From Methylobacterium sp. J-077 (lineage in GTDB: Bacteria; Pseudomonadota; Alphaproteobacteria; Rhizobiales; Beijerinckiaceae): a DNA stretch of 64,000 bases. The stretch is from positions 1 to 64,000 of the forward strand of contig NZ_JAKSYJ010000246.1 in NCBI RefSeq assembly GCF_022829365.1. Reading direction: 5' to 3'. The position numbers and the translations under genes are program-made. The notes beneath the pieces are model-generated. The model did no database searches. It was not told the DNA's origin and saw only the letters and a program-made list of their open reading frames with translations. Every line of letters starts with the position of its first letter. Position 1 is the stretch's first letter. Below are positions 1 through 8,881 of this stretch, in pieces.

Positions 1-450
1 TTGCGACCGTCTCCACGACCAACATCCCGCGCAAGCCTCCCGTTCGAGCCGGAAGGCATTGTGGATGACTTGTCCTGGGGGTCCCGTTTGGACGCCGATC
101 ACCCCGAGAACGGGGTCCTTATTCCACGCCTAATCACAGCCAGCGTCCGCTTAATGGGCGAAGATGGCCTCCTCACCGGCCATGTCGAGAGCGTTGCGGG
201 CGGCATCGAGGACCGCGAGCGTTCCGCAGGGGCGAATTTGCTCGCCAACGTCAACCCGACCTTTGCGTGGGTGCGGCTCGCCCAACGCATCCCCGTGCGG
301 ATCAAGTTAGAGCGGGTGGACGACCAGGCGCGATTGGTCTCGGGTCGGACGGCGACGGTGTCTGTCGACGCGCCGGGCACCACCTCGACCTTCCGTTTTC
401 TAGAGGGCTGGCGCCAAGCTGAGGCATTAGCGGACCGCTCGGTGCGGTAG
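1..450 (+). CDS. HlyD/EmrA/AaeA-type efflux periplasmic adaptor, C-terminal part (cut by window edge)
   Basis: This is the C-terminal end of a membrane-fusion (adaptor) subunit that links an inner-membrane exporter to an outer-membrane channel. The recognisable part is about residues 45-135: LMGEDGLLTG and VNPTFAWVRLAQRIPV are very like the conserved beta-barrel end of AaeA/EmrA adaptors (family knowledge). The first 40 or so residues match the family poorly, so the segment upstream may be diverged or disrupted. The true start lies outside the window; the TTG at base 1 is only the window edge. No exporter gene follows on the same strand, and the next gene is convergent. Confidence 0.6.
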   Translation: MRPSPRPTSRASLPFEPEGIVDDLSWGSRLDADHPENGVLIPRLITASVRLMGEDGLLTGHVESVAGGIEDRERSAGANLLANVNPTFAWVRLAQRIPVRIKLERVDDQARLVSGRTATVSVDAPGTTSTFRFLEGWRQAEALADRSVR

Positions 451-554
451 GAATCCCCCTAACTTGCTTTGGTCGATAGCCACAAGCTGGCTTGCCGCTG
501 AAAGGCTTGGGCAACAGAGGGGGTGAAGGGGTATTTCTTGCCTCACCGCCGAAC

Positions 555-914
555 TTACCCGTGGTACGCCGACTCGCCTTTTATACGGACGAGGTAGTCG
601 ACGATCACTTTCGCGTCGTCAGGCGTGATTGGCGCCTTATAAGCAGTGATCATTTTGTCCACGACCTTGTGCCATTCCTCCCGAGAGAGGGTCGGCTGGT
701 TAAGGGTATGGTCGGCTGAATGACAGGCCACGCAATTGGATGCGATGACGTCAGAGCCAGGTCCTTCGGGGAAGCCGACATCGTCGCCGAAAGGCAGGTC
801 GACTTCGAGCTTCGAATGAAGGTCCAGTGGTGTCGCGGCCAATGCCGCCGAAAGCCCTGCGGTGATACCAGCCAGTGATGCGGCGAGAAGTACCGTGCGT
901 GTGCGTCGAGTCAT
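555..914 (-). CDS. sorB: Sulfite dehydrogenase cytochrome c subunit (SorB-like)
   Basis: A 119-residue secreted monohaem c-type cytochrome that would take electrons from SorA and pass them to the respiratory chain in the periplasm. A signal peptide covers about residues 1-27 (arginine-rich start, hydrophobic core, ALAA end). The haem motif is CVACH (C61, C64, H65), and a Met in the C-terminal helical part could be the sixth ligand. The gene starts 12 bases after the sorA stop, so the two are cotranscribed. Size and neighbour match SorB of sulfite:cytochrome c oxidoreductases (established family); a generic cytochrome is the alternative. Confidence 0.85.
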   Translation of the reverse strand: MTRRTRTVLLAASLAGITAGLSAALAATPLDLHSKLEVDLPFGDDVGFPEGPGSDVIASNCVACHSADHTLNQPTLSREEWHKVVDKMITAYKAPITPDDAKVIVDYLVRIKGESAYHG

Positions 915-926
915 GGTGCTCTTCCC

Positions 927-2165
927 TCAAGCCGCGACGAGATCGACGGTCTCGACCTGGTTGGCCAAGTACCCTCCCGGGTTCCAGACGCGCTGCATCG
1001 GCTGCATAACCCGATCGGTGTTGGTGCAACGGGTCATCACGGTGCGCGCGCCGCGTCCTGGCAAGCTGATCGTGGTCTGCCACTGTCGAAACCCGTAGGT
1101 GCCTTCGTCCCTTCCCAGCATCGTCGGTTGCCAACTCCGACCGCCGTCGAGTGATAGGTCCACCGCTGCGACACCGTGGTCGCCCCCGAACGCGATGCCA
1201 CGCACGAGCTGCGGCGCACCAACTGGGATGGTCTCGCCGGGCTTGAGATTAGTCACGAACGAGCGGGGCAGGTTCCGGGTAATCGGAATCATGCCGTAGC
1301 CCGTCTGCTCGGGCCTGACCGTATAATTGGGGGTGTCCGGTACGCGATAGCTTCGTGTCGTCCAGACGCTGGGATCGGAGTGATCCATCACCTCTATGTC
1401 GTTGAGCATCTTGATCCAGTAGACCGCACTCCAGCCGGGTACGATGAGCTTAAGCGGGAAGCCGTTCAGCATCGGAAGCTGTTCGCCGTTCATTGCGAAG
1501 GCGAGCATCACCTCGCCGTCGCGAGCGTGATCAAGGCTCAGAGATTTTACGAACTTCGGCGCCTCTGGCAGGACCGGCTCGTCGAGGCCACCGAACAAGA
1601 CATGCCCGGCGCCGGACTTCACGCCGGCACGGTCAAGGACATCCTTGAGGCGCACGCCGGTATAGAGGGCGTTGCTCATCGAGCCGTTCGCCCATTGCGC
1701 ACCGGCGGCCCGCGGTCGGGCGTAAAGGCGCGAATTGCCGGCGCACTGGCTGACCGCCGCGATCTCGAAGCGTGGCAGGTCGTACATCAGTTCCTGAAGT
1801 GACAAGGATTGCGGCCGCTCAACCAAACCATGGATCTTGAGGGCAAACGTGTTGACGTCGACGCTCGTCGGGAAGGTCGCCCAGTGCCAGCTGACGAAGT
1901 GCTGGTTGTTCGGCGTGAACACGCCCTGGTCGAAGACGTCGAACGGCGTCTCCAGCCACGGCGGCCGCGTGCGCTGGACGATCATGCGTCCCTTCTCAGG
2001 ATAGGTGGTCGTCATGGGCCGGGTGCTGGGACCACCTGGCACGTGGAAGTCGATCGTCTCGCCCATTGCTTGGCGGGTAAGCAGGCCGAGTCCACCCATG
2101 GCCGCTGCCGACAACAGGCCACGGCGGCTCAGAGCCGATGACGAAGGGGTGTTTTTCCGCATCAC
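927..2165 (-). CDS. sorA: Sulfite dehydrogenase molybdopterin subunit (SorA-like)
   Basis: A 412-residue sulfite-oxidase-family molybdoenzyme, predicted to oxidise sulfite to sulfate in the periplasm. A Tat-type leader (SRRGLL about residue 13, then a hydrophobic stretch) precedes the molybdopterin domain. CAGNSR at residue 141 carries the conserved Mo-ligand cysteine, and a C-terminal dimerisation domain follows (about 300-412, with DLSLDGGRSW). The start is a GTG followed directly by ATG, so either could be used. sorB follows 12 bases downstream. A tandem CTTAAG box lies about 60 bases upstream and is shared with the two-component genes at 2409-4384, which suggests control by that regulator (inference). 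Confidence 0.9.
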   Translation of the reverse strand: MMRKNTPSSSALSRRGLLSAAAMGGLGLLTRQAMGETIDFHVPGGPSTRPMTTTYPEKGRMIVQRTRPPWLETPFDVFDQGVFTPNNQHFVSWHWATFPTSVDVNTFALKIHGLVERPQSLSLQELMYDLPRFEIAAVSQCAGNSRLYARPRAAGAQWANGSMSNALYTGVRLKDVLDRAGVKSGAGHVLFGGLDEPVLPEAPKFVKSLSLDHARDGEVMLAFAMNGEQLPMLNGFPLKLIVPGWSAVYWIKMLNDIEVMDHSDPSVWTTRSYRVPDTPNYTVRPEQTGYGMIPITRNLPRSFVTNLKPGETIPVGAPQLVRGIAFGGDHGVAAVDLSLDGGRSWQPTMLGRDEGTYGFRQWQTTISLPGRGARTVMTRCTNTDRVMQPMQRVWNPGGYLANQVETVDLVAA

Positions 2166-2224
2166 GTCGATGTCCCACTCGGCCGACGGCTGGGCGCTCG
2201 GCTGCGGGCATTCGAACCTTTCAG

Positions 2225-2241
2225 CTTAAGCCAACCTTAAG
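2225..2241. promoter_or_regulatory. Tandem CTTAAG-N5-CTTAAG operator upstream of sorA
   Basis: CTTAAG at 2225-2230 and again at 2236-2241, with spacer CCAAC, gives an 11-bp period (one helical turn). The layout is that of PmrA/QseB-class response-regulator boxes. It lies about 60 bases upstream of sorA. The same box occurs at 4424-4440 before the response-regulator gene. Confidence 0.7.
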
Positions 2242-2408
2242 CGCACTGAGGCCGACCCTGGAGGGTCGAGATCCCTCACCGCCGCACGCTCTCTCCAGCG
2301 GCGCCCCGTCAGGGTTGAGCATCATGACGTTGCCCAGTGTCGGGGTTGGAAATGTCCGTTCCAGGTTTGACCCGAAGCCTCCCACTCGCATGAGGTCGTT
2401 CTGACCGC

Positions 2409-3725
2409 TCAGGCAGCCGCGAGCTCCACCTCCAACCCCGAGCGATCTTGGCGATTGCGCAATCGCAACTTGGCACCGCTCCGCCGGGCCGCCATTTCCG
2501 AGATCGCCAGTCCGAGCCCGCTACCCGATGTGCTCTTGTGGCGACCGCGGTAGAAGCGCGTCGTCACGTGCGGCATCTCTTCCTCGGGTATGCCCGGCCC
2601 TTCGTCCCTGATGAAGAAGGCGGTGCCGCTAGGCCTCACACCCCACTCGACTGTGCCGGTGCTCATGTGGTGAATGGCGTTCTCGTGCAGGTTCCTGATT
2701 GCGAGCCGTAGACTTTCCGGATCCCCGCGCATCTTGAAGCCGCGAAGCCGCGGGTCGACGACTGTCCGGATGCCTTCCGAGACGCGCATGCCCTGCACTG
2801 TCTCGGCGATTAACGCGCCCACATCGACATCCGTGAGGGGTCCACCATCCACCTCGGCGTCCAGACGAGCGGCATCGAGCAGTTGGCGCACGAGACGAGT
2901 GGTCTGGTCCACTGCCGTCAGGATCTGTCGCAGCGCCGCTTTTGCGACACTGGGATCCGGGGTGGCCATCGCGACCTGCGCCTGGGTCTTCAGCCCTGCC
3001 AACGGCGTCCGCAACTCGTGCGCGGCGAAAGCCGTGACCGTTCGCTCGTGCCGCCGTGCGGTTTCGACCTTGAGGAACAGTGCGTTTAGGGCGTCTGCGA
3101 GAGGGCGCACCTCGGCCGGAGCACGGCCGGCGTCGATGGCGCGCATATCGTCCGCATCGCGAGCCTCCAAGTCACGAGTCATGCGCCGCAGCGGGCGCAG
3201 GCCGCGGCCGAGACTGACCCAGATCAGCATGCCCAGCAGCGGAACGACGAAGAGGACCGGGGTCAGGAAGCTTCTCACGAGGTCGGTGACCAAGCGTTCC
3301 CGCAATCCGATTCGATCACCGACCATGACGCGGATGCCCTTCTCAGGATCCTCCACCGTGAAGACACGCCAAGTGTCGCCATTGACCTCGCGTTCGGAGA
3401 AGCCCGAGGACGCGTCCGACATGCGGTGCGCCGGGGCCTCGCTCGACCGGGCCAGCAGGCTCCCTGACAGGGACCAAATCTGGCAGGCGATCTGACGTTG
3501 ATAACCTGTCGGAGACCCAAGCGTAGTGGGCGTTCGGCCGGTCGAGGCGTTGTCGACCTTGTCCACGACCGAGACGACCATGCGGGCGGCTTCCTGAAGC
3601 TGGGTGTCGACGAAGTGCTCCACCTCCCACTTCGAGCTCAGGTAGATCCACGCGACCGCGCTTAACCAAATCAGGCCGGTTGCGACGAGTAGGATGGCGA
3701 ACAGCCTGACCCGAAGCGACCTCAT
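2409..3725 (-). CDS. Sensor histidine kinase (PmrB/QseC-like)
   Basis: A 438-residue inner-membrane sensor kinase. A transmembrane segment near residues 7-29 is followed by a periplasmic domain of about 130 residues, a second membrane segment near 155-175 and a HAMP-like linker. The dimerisation box HELRTPLAG holds the phospho-accepting His, and the ATP-binding domain has an N-box (NLHENAI), DEGPGIP and GSGLGLAI. The ATG overlaps the stop of the response-regulator gene (ATGA), so the pair is translationally coupled. The downstream gene is sorA, 244 bases away. The signal sensed is not visible from the sequence; the linked sulfite dehydrogenase suggests a sulfur or oxidant signal (inference). 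Confidence 0.9.
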   Translation of the reverse strand: MRSLRVRLFAILLVATGLIWLSAVAWIYLSSKWEVEHFVDTQLQEAARMVVSVVDKVDNASTGRTPTTLGSPTGYQRQIACQIWSLSGSLLARSSEAPAHRMSDASSGFSEREVNGDTWRVFTVEDPEKGIRVMVGDRIGLRERLVTDLVRSFLTPVLFVVPLLGMLIWVSLGRGLRPLRRMTRDLEARDADDMRAIDAGRAPAEVRPLADALNALFLKVETARRHERTVTAFAAHELRTPLAGLKTQAQVAMATPDPSVAKAALRQILTAVDQTTRLVRQLLDAARLDAEVDGGPLTDVDVGALIAETVQGMRVSEGIRTVVDPRLRGFKMRGDPESLRLAIRNLHENAIHHMSTGTVEWGVRPSGTAFFIRDEGPGIPEEEMPHVTTRFYRGRHKSTSGSGLGLAISEMAARRSGAKLRLRNRQDRSGLEVELAAA

Positions 3726-4384
3726 GCGACGGCTCTCATCCGGTAGCCGAGACCGCGAACCGTCTCGATCGTGTGCTTGCCGATCTTGGCGCGCAGGTTG
3801 TGGATGTGTACCTCCACGGCGTTGCTCTCGACCTCCTCCTGCCAGCCGTAGAGCCGCGCCTCCAACTCAGCCTTCGAGCGCAGGACATTCGGACGTTCCA
3901 TCAGAGTGATGAGCACCATGAACTCGCGTCGGGAGATCGTGATGGGTTTGTCATCGACCGTGACAATCTGCGAGCCGGGATCGAGCCGGATGCCCCCATG
4001 GGTCAGAGTGGACGAGGCTCGGCCGGCGGCACGTCGAACGACGGCACGAATCCGGGCGGAGAGTTCGTCGAGATCGAATGGCTTGCCCAGGTAGTCGTCT
4101 GCGCCGCCATCGAGCCCCTCGACTCGGTCGGCGATGGCGTCACGCGCCGTCAGAAGCACGACCGGCGTCAGGTTGCCTCGGGCGCGCAGCGTGCGCAGGA
4201 CGTCGAAGCCCGACCCGTCTGGCAGCATGAGATCCAGGACGATCGCGGAGAACTCGGTTGTGCGCAGGGCGCAGGCTGCATCCTCGCAGGTCCCGACGCA
4301 ATCGACGGTGGCACCGGACAGCCCGAGTCCGACCCTGAGACCATCGGACAGGATCGGATCGTCCTCGACCACAAGCAGGCGCAC
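3722..4384 (-). CDS. OmpR-family response regulator (PmrA/QseB-like)
   Basis: A 220-residue receiver plus winged-helix regulator. The receiver has the acidic pair (VVEDD), phospho-acceptor D51 in VLDLMLPDGSG and the LGKPF lysine. The C-terminal DNA-binding domain has VEVHIHNLRAKIG, the recognition-helix signature of PmrA/QseB relatives, a group that commonly binds tandem TTAA-type half sites (family knowledge). The start is GTG. A CTTAAG-N5-CTTAAG box lies 40 bases upstream (4424-4440), consistent with autoregulation. It forms one transcription unit with the kinase gene. Confidence 0.92.
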   Translation of the reverse strand: MRLLVVEDDPILSDGLRVGLGLSGATVDCVGTCEDAACALRTTEFSAIVLDLMLPDGSGFDVLRTLRARGNLTPVVLLTARDAIADRVEGLDGGADDYLGKPFDLDELSARIRAVVRRAAGRASSTLTHGGIRLDPGSQIVTVDDKPITISRREFMVLITLMERPNVLRSKAELEARLYGWQEEVESNAVEVHIHNLRAKIGKHTIETVRGLGYRMRAVA

Positions 4385-4423
4385 GGCTGTCTCCTCGGCT
4401 AACCCGGCACCTGACGATGCTGC

Positions 4424-4440
4424 CTTAAGCCTGGCTTAAG
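4424..4440. promoter_or_regulatory. Tandem CTTAAG-N5-CTTAAG operator upstream of the response regulator
   Basis: CTTAAG at 4424-4429 and 4435-4440 with spacer CCTGG, the same architecture and 11-bp period as the box before sorA. It lies 40 bases upstream of the GTG start of the response regulator and is a likely autoregulatory site. Confidence 0.7.
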
Positions 4441-4592
4441 CTTCGTCTCGGATTGGCCGTGCCCTATTCCAAGAGCCAAACGCGTCATCGATCATGTCGA
4501 ACGTCACTTATACATTCTTTCTCCGAGAAGATTAACTTATTCTCAGCCACGTGTTCCGCAGCTGCTATGCAAGTGCGACGGCATTGGCGTGA

Positions 4593-6464
4593 TCAAGCGA
4601 CGGATGGGCTTGTGCCCATAAGGATGCTGGAGGTGGCAACGTTCGACAGCATACGGCGCAGCAGCTCGGATCTGATCCTGGCTTGGCTGCCGGGCACCGT
4701 ACGGATCAACACCGCAAACCGAACAGATGATTCCGATAAGGCTGTCGCACCCAGGAAGCGCGGTGACGAAATCAGCAAGGCATTGAACTGCTCGTCTGCC
4801 TCTATCTCGGCGAGGGCCGCCTCGATCATCCGTGCGGTGACCTCGTAGGGCACGCCGTGGGGCACGTAGATCGGTATCTCCAGACCCGCCCAGTCCCTTG
4901 AGAAGTTCGTGACCGCCTTCAACTCGCCGAACGCGACCGTATGCATGTGCCCGTTATCGTCGCGCAAGCGGACAGAGCGCAGGGAGAACGCTTCCACTTG
5001 GCCTTGTAGATTGCCGCTCTCGATGGTCTCGCCCACCCGGAAGGCGTCGTCGAGCAGCAGAAAGAAGCCCGCGATGATGTCCCGGACGAGTGCTTGCGCC
5101 CCGAAGCCGATTGTAAGGCCGACCACCCCCGCGCCTGCTAGTAGGGGACCGATCTGCAGGCCGAAGGCGGAGGCGATGCTCAGGGCCGCCGTGATCAAGA
5201 GCGCGACAAACACAACCGTGCGTACGGCGGGCAGGACGGTCGCGAGGCGGTCCGCGCGCTGCTCGCCCCCGACATGGGCGAGGCCGCGGTCGATGAGGCT
5301 GCGGACGATCTGCCAAGCTAAGTCTGTTCCGAGAAGGATCAACAGCGCGGACACAACCTCGGTGGTCATCGTCAGGTCCAGCCCCCGATCGGCCCCGGTG
5401 AGCCCCTCGACAAGGAGCAGCAGGGACGCGATTAGGGCGACGTTGCGAGCCGCACGCGCGACGATGCGTTCCTCGCGCGTCAATGTACCGGCGCGGTTCG
5501 GCCCGAACGCGACCGTCCGGGCCGCGTCGCCCAAGGCTAGGGACAGGCTCGGCGCGAGGCCCAGCACCAGTACGGCCCAGGCGGCACCGGGGAGACCGGC
5601 CTGGGCCAGCAGCCATGAGGCGACTGGAACAAGTCCGAGGGCCACGGCGACCGGACGCGGCGACCGTCGCTCGGTTCCAGGCAGTGACACGACGACGGCG
5701 CCGACGACGGCTGGGCATAGCAACGCGCAGAGCAACAGCGTCAGGCTGGTGACCGCATCTGCAAGAGCCGTTTCCGAGCCGCCCAGACGCAGAAGGGCGG
5801 TCCACAGGAGCCCCGCTGCTGTGGTAAGGGCCAGAACCGTGACGCCATGCTGTGCGCGCCACGCCGCATTGGTTGGTAGAGCTACAAGACGCAGGCGCGG
5901 CCCCCCGGGTGCGAACAGGAAGCGGCCGATCGCTCGTGCGCTGCGCGCGGCAACGATGGCCAGAAGCGCGTCGAGGGCCATGACGCCCGCCAAGCCCGGA
6001 GGGGCCGCGATTAGGTAGGCGAGGCAAGCGCCGGCCGCGAAACTCAGGACGAGGCTCTGGGCGAACAAGAGGCGTTGGGCTTGAGCCACAAACCGCTGGC
6101 GTGCAGTGGCGAGGGGACTATCCACGATCCGCTGCATCCATGGGGCGGACCAACGCCAGAACACCCGCTCGACGAGCCAACCACCGAACCAGAGCAGAAA
6201 CAGTCGGGCAACCAGACCAGCCGGCGATGCTGCCTCATCGGCGACAAGCGCCGTGGCCGCCTTCACGGTCGCCGTGGGTAAGATCACTGCTTGCACCAAC
6301 AGATCGTTCGACCGGTCGCGGATTGTACTGAGGTGCTGGTCTACGTCGCGGCTGAGGGCGGGGCCCGCGAAGCCGAGCGGCGGGGTCTGCGCGCGGGGGG
6401 CGGTCGGGAACGTCGAGAAAGCAGCGACGACCAGCAGGCACCCGAACAGTCGGGACCTCACCAC
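4593..6464 (-). CDS. Large MscS-family mechanosensitive channel
   Basis: A 623-residue inner-membrane protein. A signal peptide (about residues 1-25) is followed by a short periplasmic part and many hydrophobic helices (about 80-430). The MscS pore helix is followed by the beta domain: GLTIGFGAQALVRDI is the pore-lining Gly/Ala-rich helix and its exit, and the region around VGETIESGNLQG is the start of the MscS beta domain. A C-terminal alpha/beta domain follows. The role is a tension-gated channel releasing solutes on osmotic downshock. The length and extra helices put it with the MscK/YbdG/MscM-like large members rather than the 286-residue MscS. The start is GTG and it appears to be a single-gene unit. 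Confidence 0.88.
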   Translation of the reverse strand: MVRSRLFGCLLVVAAFSTFPTAPRAQTPPLGFAGPALSRDVDQHLSTIRDRSNDLLVQAVILPTATVKAATALVADEAASPAGLVARLFLLWFGGWLVERVFWRWSAPWMQRIVDSPLATARQRFVAQAQRLLFAQSLVLSFAAGACLAYLIAAPPGLAGVMALDALLAIVAARSARAIGRFLFAPGGPRLRLVALPTNAAWRAQHGVTVLALTTAAGLLWTALLRLGGSETALADAVTSLTLLLCALLCPAVVGAVVVSLPGTERRSPRPVAVALGLVPVASWLLAQAGLPGAAWAVLVLGLAPSLSLALGDAARTVAFGPNRAGTLTREERIVARAARNVALIASLLLLVEGLTGADRGLDLTMTTEVVSALLILLGTDLAWQIVRSLIDRGLAHVGGEQRADRLATVLPAVRTVVFVALLITAALSIASAFGLQIGPLLAGAGVVGLTIGFGAQALVRDIIAGFFLLLDDAFRVGETIESGNLQGQVEAFSLRSVRLRDDNGHMHTVAFGELKAVTNFSRDWAGLEIPIYVPHGVPYEVTARMIEAALAEIEADEQFNALLISSPRFLGATALSESSVRFAVLIRTVPGSQARIRSELLRRMLSNVATSSILMGTSPSVA

Positions 6465-6674
6465 GACCGGTTTGCGCGCATGTACCGCGACCTACACACG
6501 AGAAGGATGCGACGCCGTCGCTGCCGGGTCGTCACCTCCTCCTACACCACCTCGCGCGTCTTGGCACCAAAACGGTCTAGTGATCAAAATCTGGGTTCAT
6601 CCGCACTTCTGGTGCTGCGGGGGTCGAACCGTGCTTTTAGACGTTGGTCCTCACCAAGACCGAGGAGGCGTCGG

Positions 6675-7850
6675 ATGCCGATCTCGAACCCGTCGCTGCC
6701 GACAGTGCCCGATGGGCTGCACGTCGATGAACTGACCCTCGACCCGTCCGGGCTGTTGCTTCTTGCCAGGACCACCGCTGCGCAGGCTGTCTGCCCCACA
6801 TGCGGCTACGCCTCGTCCCGGGTCCATAGCCGCTACTGGCGAACGCTTCAGGACCTACCGTGGCAGGACCGGGCCGTCACGTGACGCGTTCAGGTGCGCC
6901 GCTTCCGGTGCAGCCATTGCCCGGGCCGGATCTTCGTCGAGCGCATCCCGGGCTTGATGGGATCCAAGGCGCGCCGGACAGAGCGTCTATCCGAGGCGCA
7001 GACCGAAATTGGCATGGTGCTGGGCGGCGAGGCCGGAGCCCGTCTTTCGCAACGGCTGTGCATGCCGGTGAGCGGCGATACCGTCCTGCGCCTGATCCGC
7101 CGCCACCCACCGCGGGCCTACCCGGCTCCGCGGGTGGTGGGCATCGACGACTGGGCTTGGCGGCGCGGGCGACGTTACGGCACCATCGTCTGCGATCTGG
7201 AACGCCGTCGCGTTCTGGCTCTGCTGCCGGGCCGCTCGTCCGCTCCAGTCAGGGACTGGCTCGCGGCGCATCCGGGCATCGCCGTCGTCAGCCGGGACCG
7301 GGCAGGCCCCTACGCCGAGGCCGCCCGCAGCGGCGCCCCCGCTGCCATCCAGGTCACCGACCGCTGGCACCTTCTGGTCAACGCCTCCGAAGCCCTCCGT
7401 TCCGTCGTTGCGCGCCACCAGAAACAGATCCAGCAGGCAGCCGGACTTCGGTCTTCTTCCGGTAGCATCCCAGCCGTGCCCGCTTCCACGCCGTCTCTCT
7501 CGCAACCGAGCGAGAACCGCCGTAGGCGCTTCGACGATGTCCTGCGTCTTCATGCGGAGGGTCTACCGATCCTGCAGATCACGCACCGGACCGGACTGGC
7601 CCGCAACACGGTGCGCAGCTACCTGCGGGCCGGCACGTTCGTCCCGTATCGTCGAGCGCCGGGACCGAGTCTGCTCGACCAGCATCGCAGCTTTGCCGAA
7701 GCCCGTTGGCAGGAGGGGCTCCGCAGCGGCGCCGCCTTGCACCGGGAACTGCGGGCGCGGGGCTTCTGTGGCGGTGTCGATATTGTTCGACGCTGGATCG
7801 CTCATTGCAACAACTCGATACTGGTGTGGCCGCCGCATCGCAGCGGCCTT
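6675..7850 (+). pseudogene. ISL3-family transposase, decayed (internal stop, 3' end lost)
   Basis: It begins with a good ribosome site (GAGGAGG) and ATG at 6675, then shows the ISL3 zinc-finger region (CPTCGYASS), a second Cys pair after an in-frame TGA at 6882-6884 (where a Trp is expected in this family), and the DDE core: GIDDWAW and SRDRAGPYAE supply two acidic residues. A helix-turn-helix (HRTGLARNTVRSYLRAG) is inserted in the core, as is usual for ISL3. The family likeness stops near 7830-7850, before the third catalytic acid, and the reading frame then runs on into the PsiF-like gene. The stop and the lost C-terminus make it non-functional. Neither terminal inverted repeat could be assigned with confidence. 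Confidence 0.8.
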
Positions 7851-7940
7851 CGTCGTTACATGCCCGAAACACCTTGGCCATGGATTGGCCTATTCGGACC
7901 GGTTTTCTCAGCCCGTGCTCACCGGAAGAGAACCACCGCC

Positions 7941-8249
7941 GTGAAGAACAACCTCCGAATGACGCTAGCCGCCGGCATGATCACGATTGCCGCTGCGGCT
8001 TACGCCCAAGCGCCCGAAGCCACGCCTGCGGCTCCTAGAGCTTCGCCAACCAGCGCGACGTCGGCCCGGTCGGAGTGCCGGACACAAGTCGACGGCAAAA
8101 GCCTGACGGGCGACCCGCGCAAAGCCGCGATGCACAACTGCATGAAGTCCCACGCCGATGCGTGTCGAACGCAGGCTGCCGACAAAGGTATGAAGAAGGG
8201 GCCTGACCGCAAGTCTTTCATGCACAAGTGCATGCAGGGCGCGGCATAA
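7941..8249 (+). CDS. Secreted PsiF-repeat protein
   Basis: A 102-residue protein with a signal peptide (about residues 1-24, ending AYAQA) and a Pro/Ala/Ser-rich linker. Two PsiF-type repeats follow, each with Cys, a basic GD/GP turn and a second Cys (CRTQVDGKSLTGDPRK..., then CRTQAADKGMKKGPDRK...). PsiF repeats are known from phosphate-starvation-inducible proteins; their biochemical role is not known. The GTG at 7941 has GGAAGAG about 11 bases upstream. The same frame is open into the ISL3 remnant, but the signal peptide and ribosome site mark an independent start. An ATG at 7959 is the alternative. Confidence 0.75.
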   Translation: MKNNLRMTLAAGMITIAAAAYAQAPEATPAAPRASPTSATSARSECRTQVDGKSLTGDPRKAAMHNCMKSHADACRTQAADKGMKKGPDRKSFMHKCMQGAA

Positions 8250-8287
8250 GCTGACGGCAGCTCAGCCGTGCAATGGCCGCCATGGGT

Positions 8288-8470
8288 CGAGGCTGTGTCA
8301 AAACTCGAATGTTGTCGGTCGTTGTAGAAAAATGTTCTCTCGAAGGAGGATGCACCGGCTTGAAGGACTTCTTATTCCCATCGCCCAGTCGCGTTGGAGA
8401 TCCCACGCGATTGCTGCGGAGACGTTTGTTCTACGACTTCGCAACACATCCGCGTTTTGACACAGCCTCG
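8288..8470. mobile_element. MITE-like element, 183 bp with 17-bp perfect terminal inverted repeats
   Basis: The left end CGAGGCTGTGTCAAAAC (8288-8304) is the exact reverse complement of 8454-8470. The likeness continues inward imperfectly (around GATGTTG and GTCGTAGAA). There is no coding capacity. Ends reading GGCTGTGTCAAAAC are typical of transposase-bearing elements, so this looks like a non-autonomous derivative. A clear target duplication could not be fixed because the outer CGA/TCG bases are themselves part of the inverted repeat. Confidence 0.7.
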
Positions 8471-8566
8471 GTCGGACCGGCGCCGGGGAGGCGCTTTAAT
8501 AGCTGCGCAGCTCCCTGGGCGTTCATGTGTGGACACGTCCATATAGCGCGGATCTTTGGAGGCTAC

Positions 8567-8821
8567 ATGCGGGCACTTCTCGCTGGCGCTACACTGCTCG
8601 TCATGGTCACGGCCGTGGCATCGGCACAGACCTCCGAAGATCGACGCTCCCCGCCACCAAATGAGGAACTCGACCAATCCCTGCCGCACGATCGCTTCCG
8701 GCCGGCGCCGGATGACGATGACGACGATGTTGGGGCTCCGCTGCGGCGTGGAGGTCCTCAATCGCCCGACGATGAAGATGCGGATGCGCCTCCCCCATCC
8801 ACTAAATCCGATCGCCTGTGA
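8567..8821 (+). CDS. Small secreted acidic protein, unknown function
   Basis: An 84-residue protein. The first 21 residues are a clear signal peptide (MRALLAGATLL..., ending ASAQ). The mature part is short, disordered-looking, rich in Pro and Asp, with a run of six Asp. GGAGG sits five bases before the ATG. No known domain was recognised; the acidic run could bind cations (speculation). It lies just downstream of the MITE-like element and among other small exported proteins. Confidence 0.55.
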   Translation: MRALLAGATLLVMVTAVASAQTSEDRRSPPPNEELDQSLPHDRFRPAPDDDDDDVGAPLRRGGPQSPDDEDADAPPPSTKSDRL

Positions 8822-8881
8822 ACGTCAGAAATCCAGCATTTACGGACCTGTGATGTCCTTCACGGGCTAACGGAGATCAGT

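Noticed and set aside
6894..8249. A single frame joining ISL3 transposase to a PsiF-repeat protein, as a possible fusion protein
   Set aside because: The PsiF part has its own signal peptide, start and ribosome site, and the transposase part lacks its C-terminus, so this is a chance read-through.
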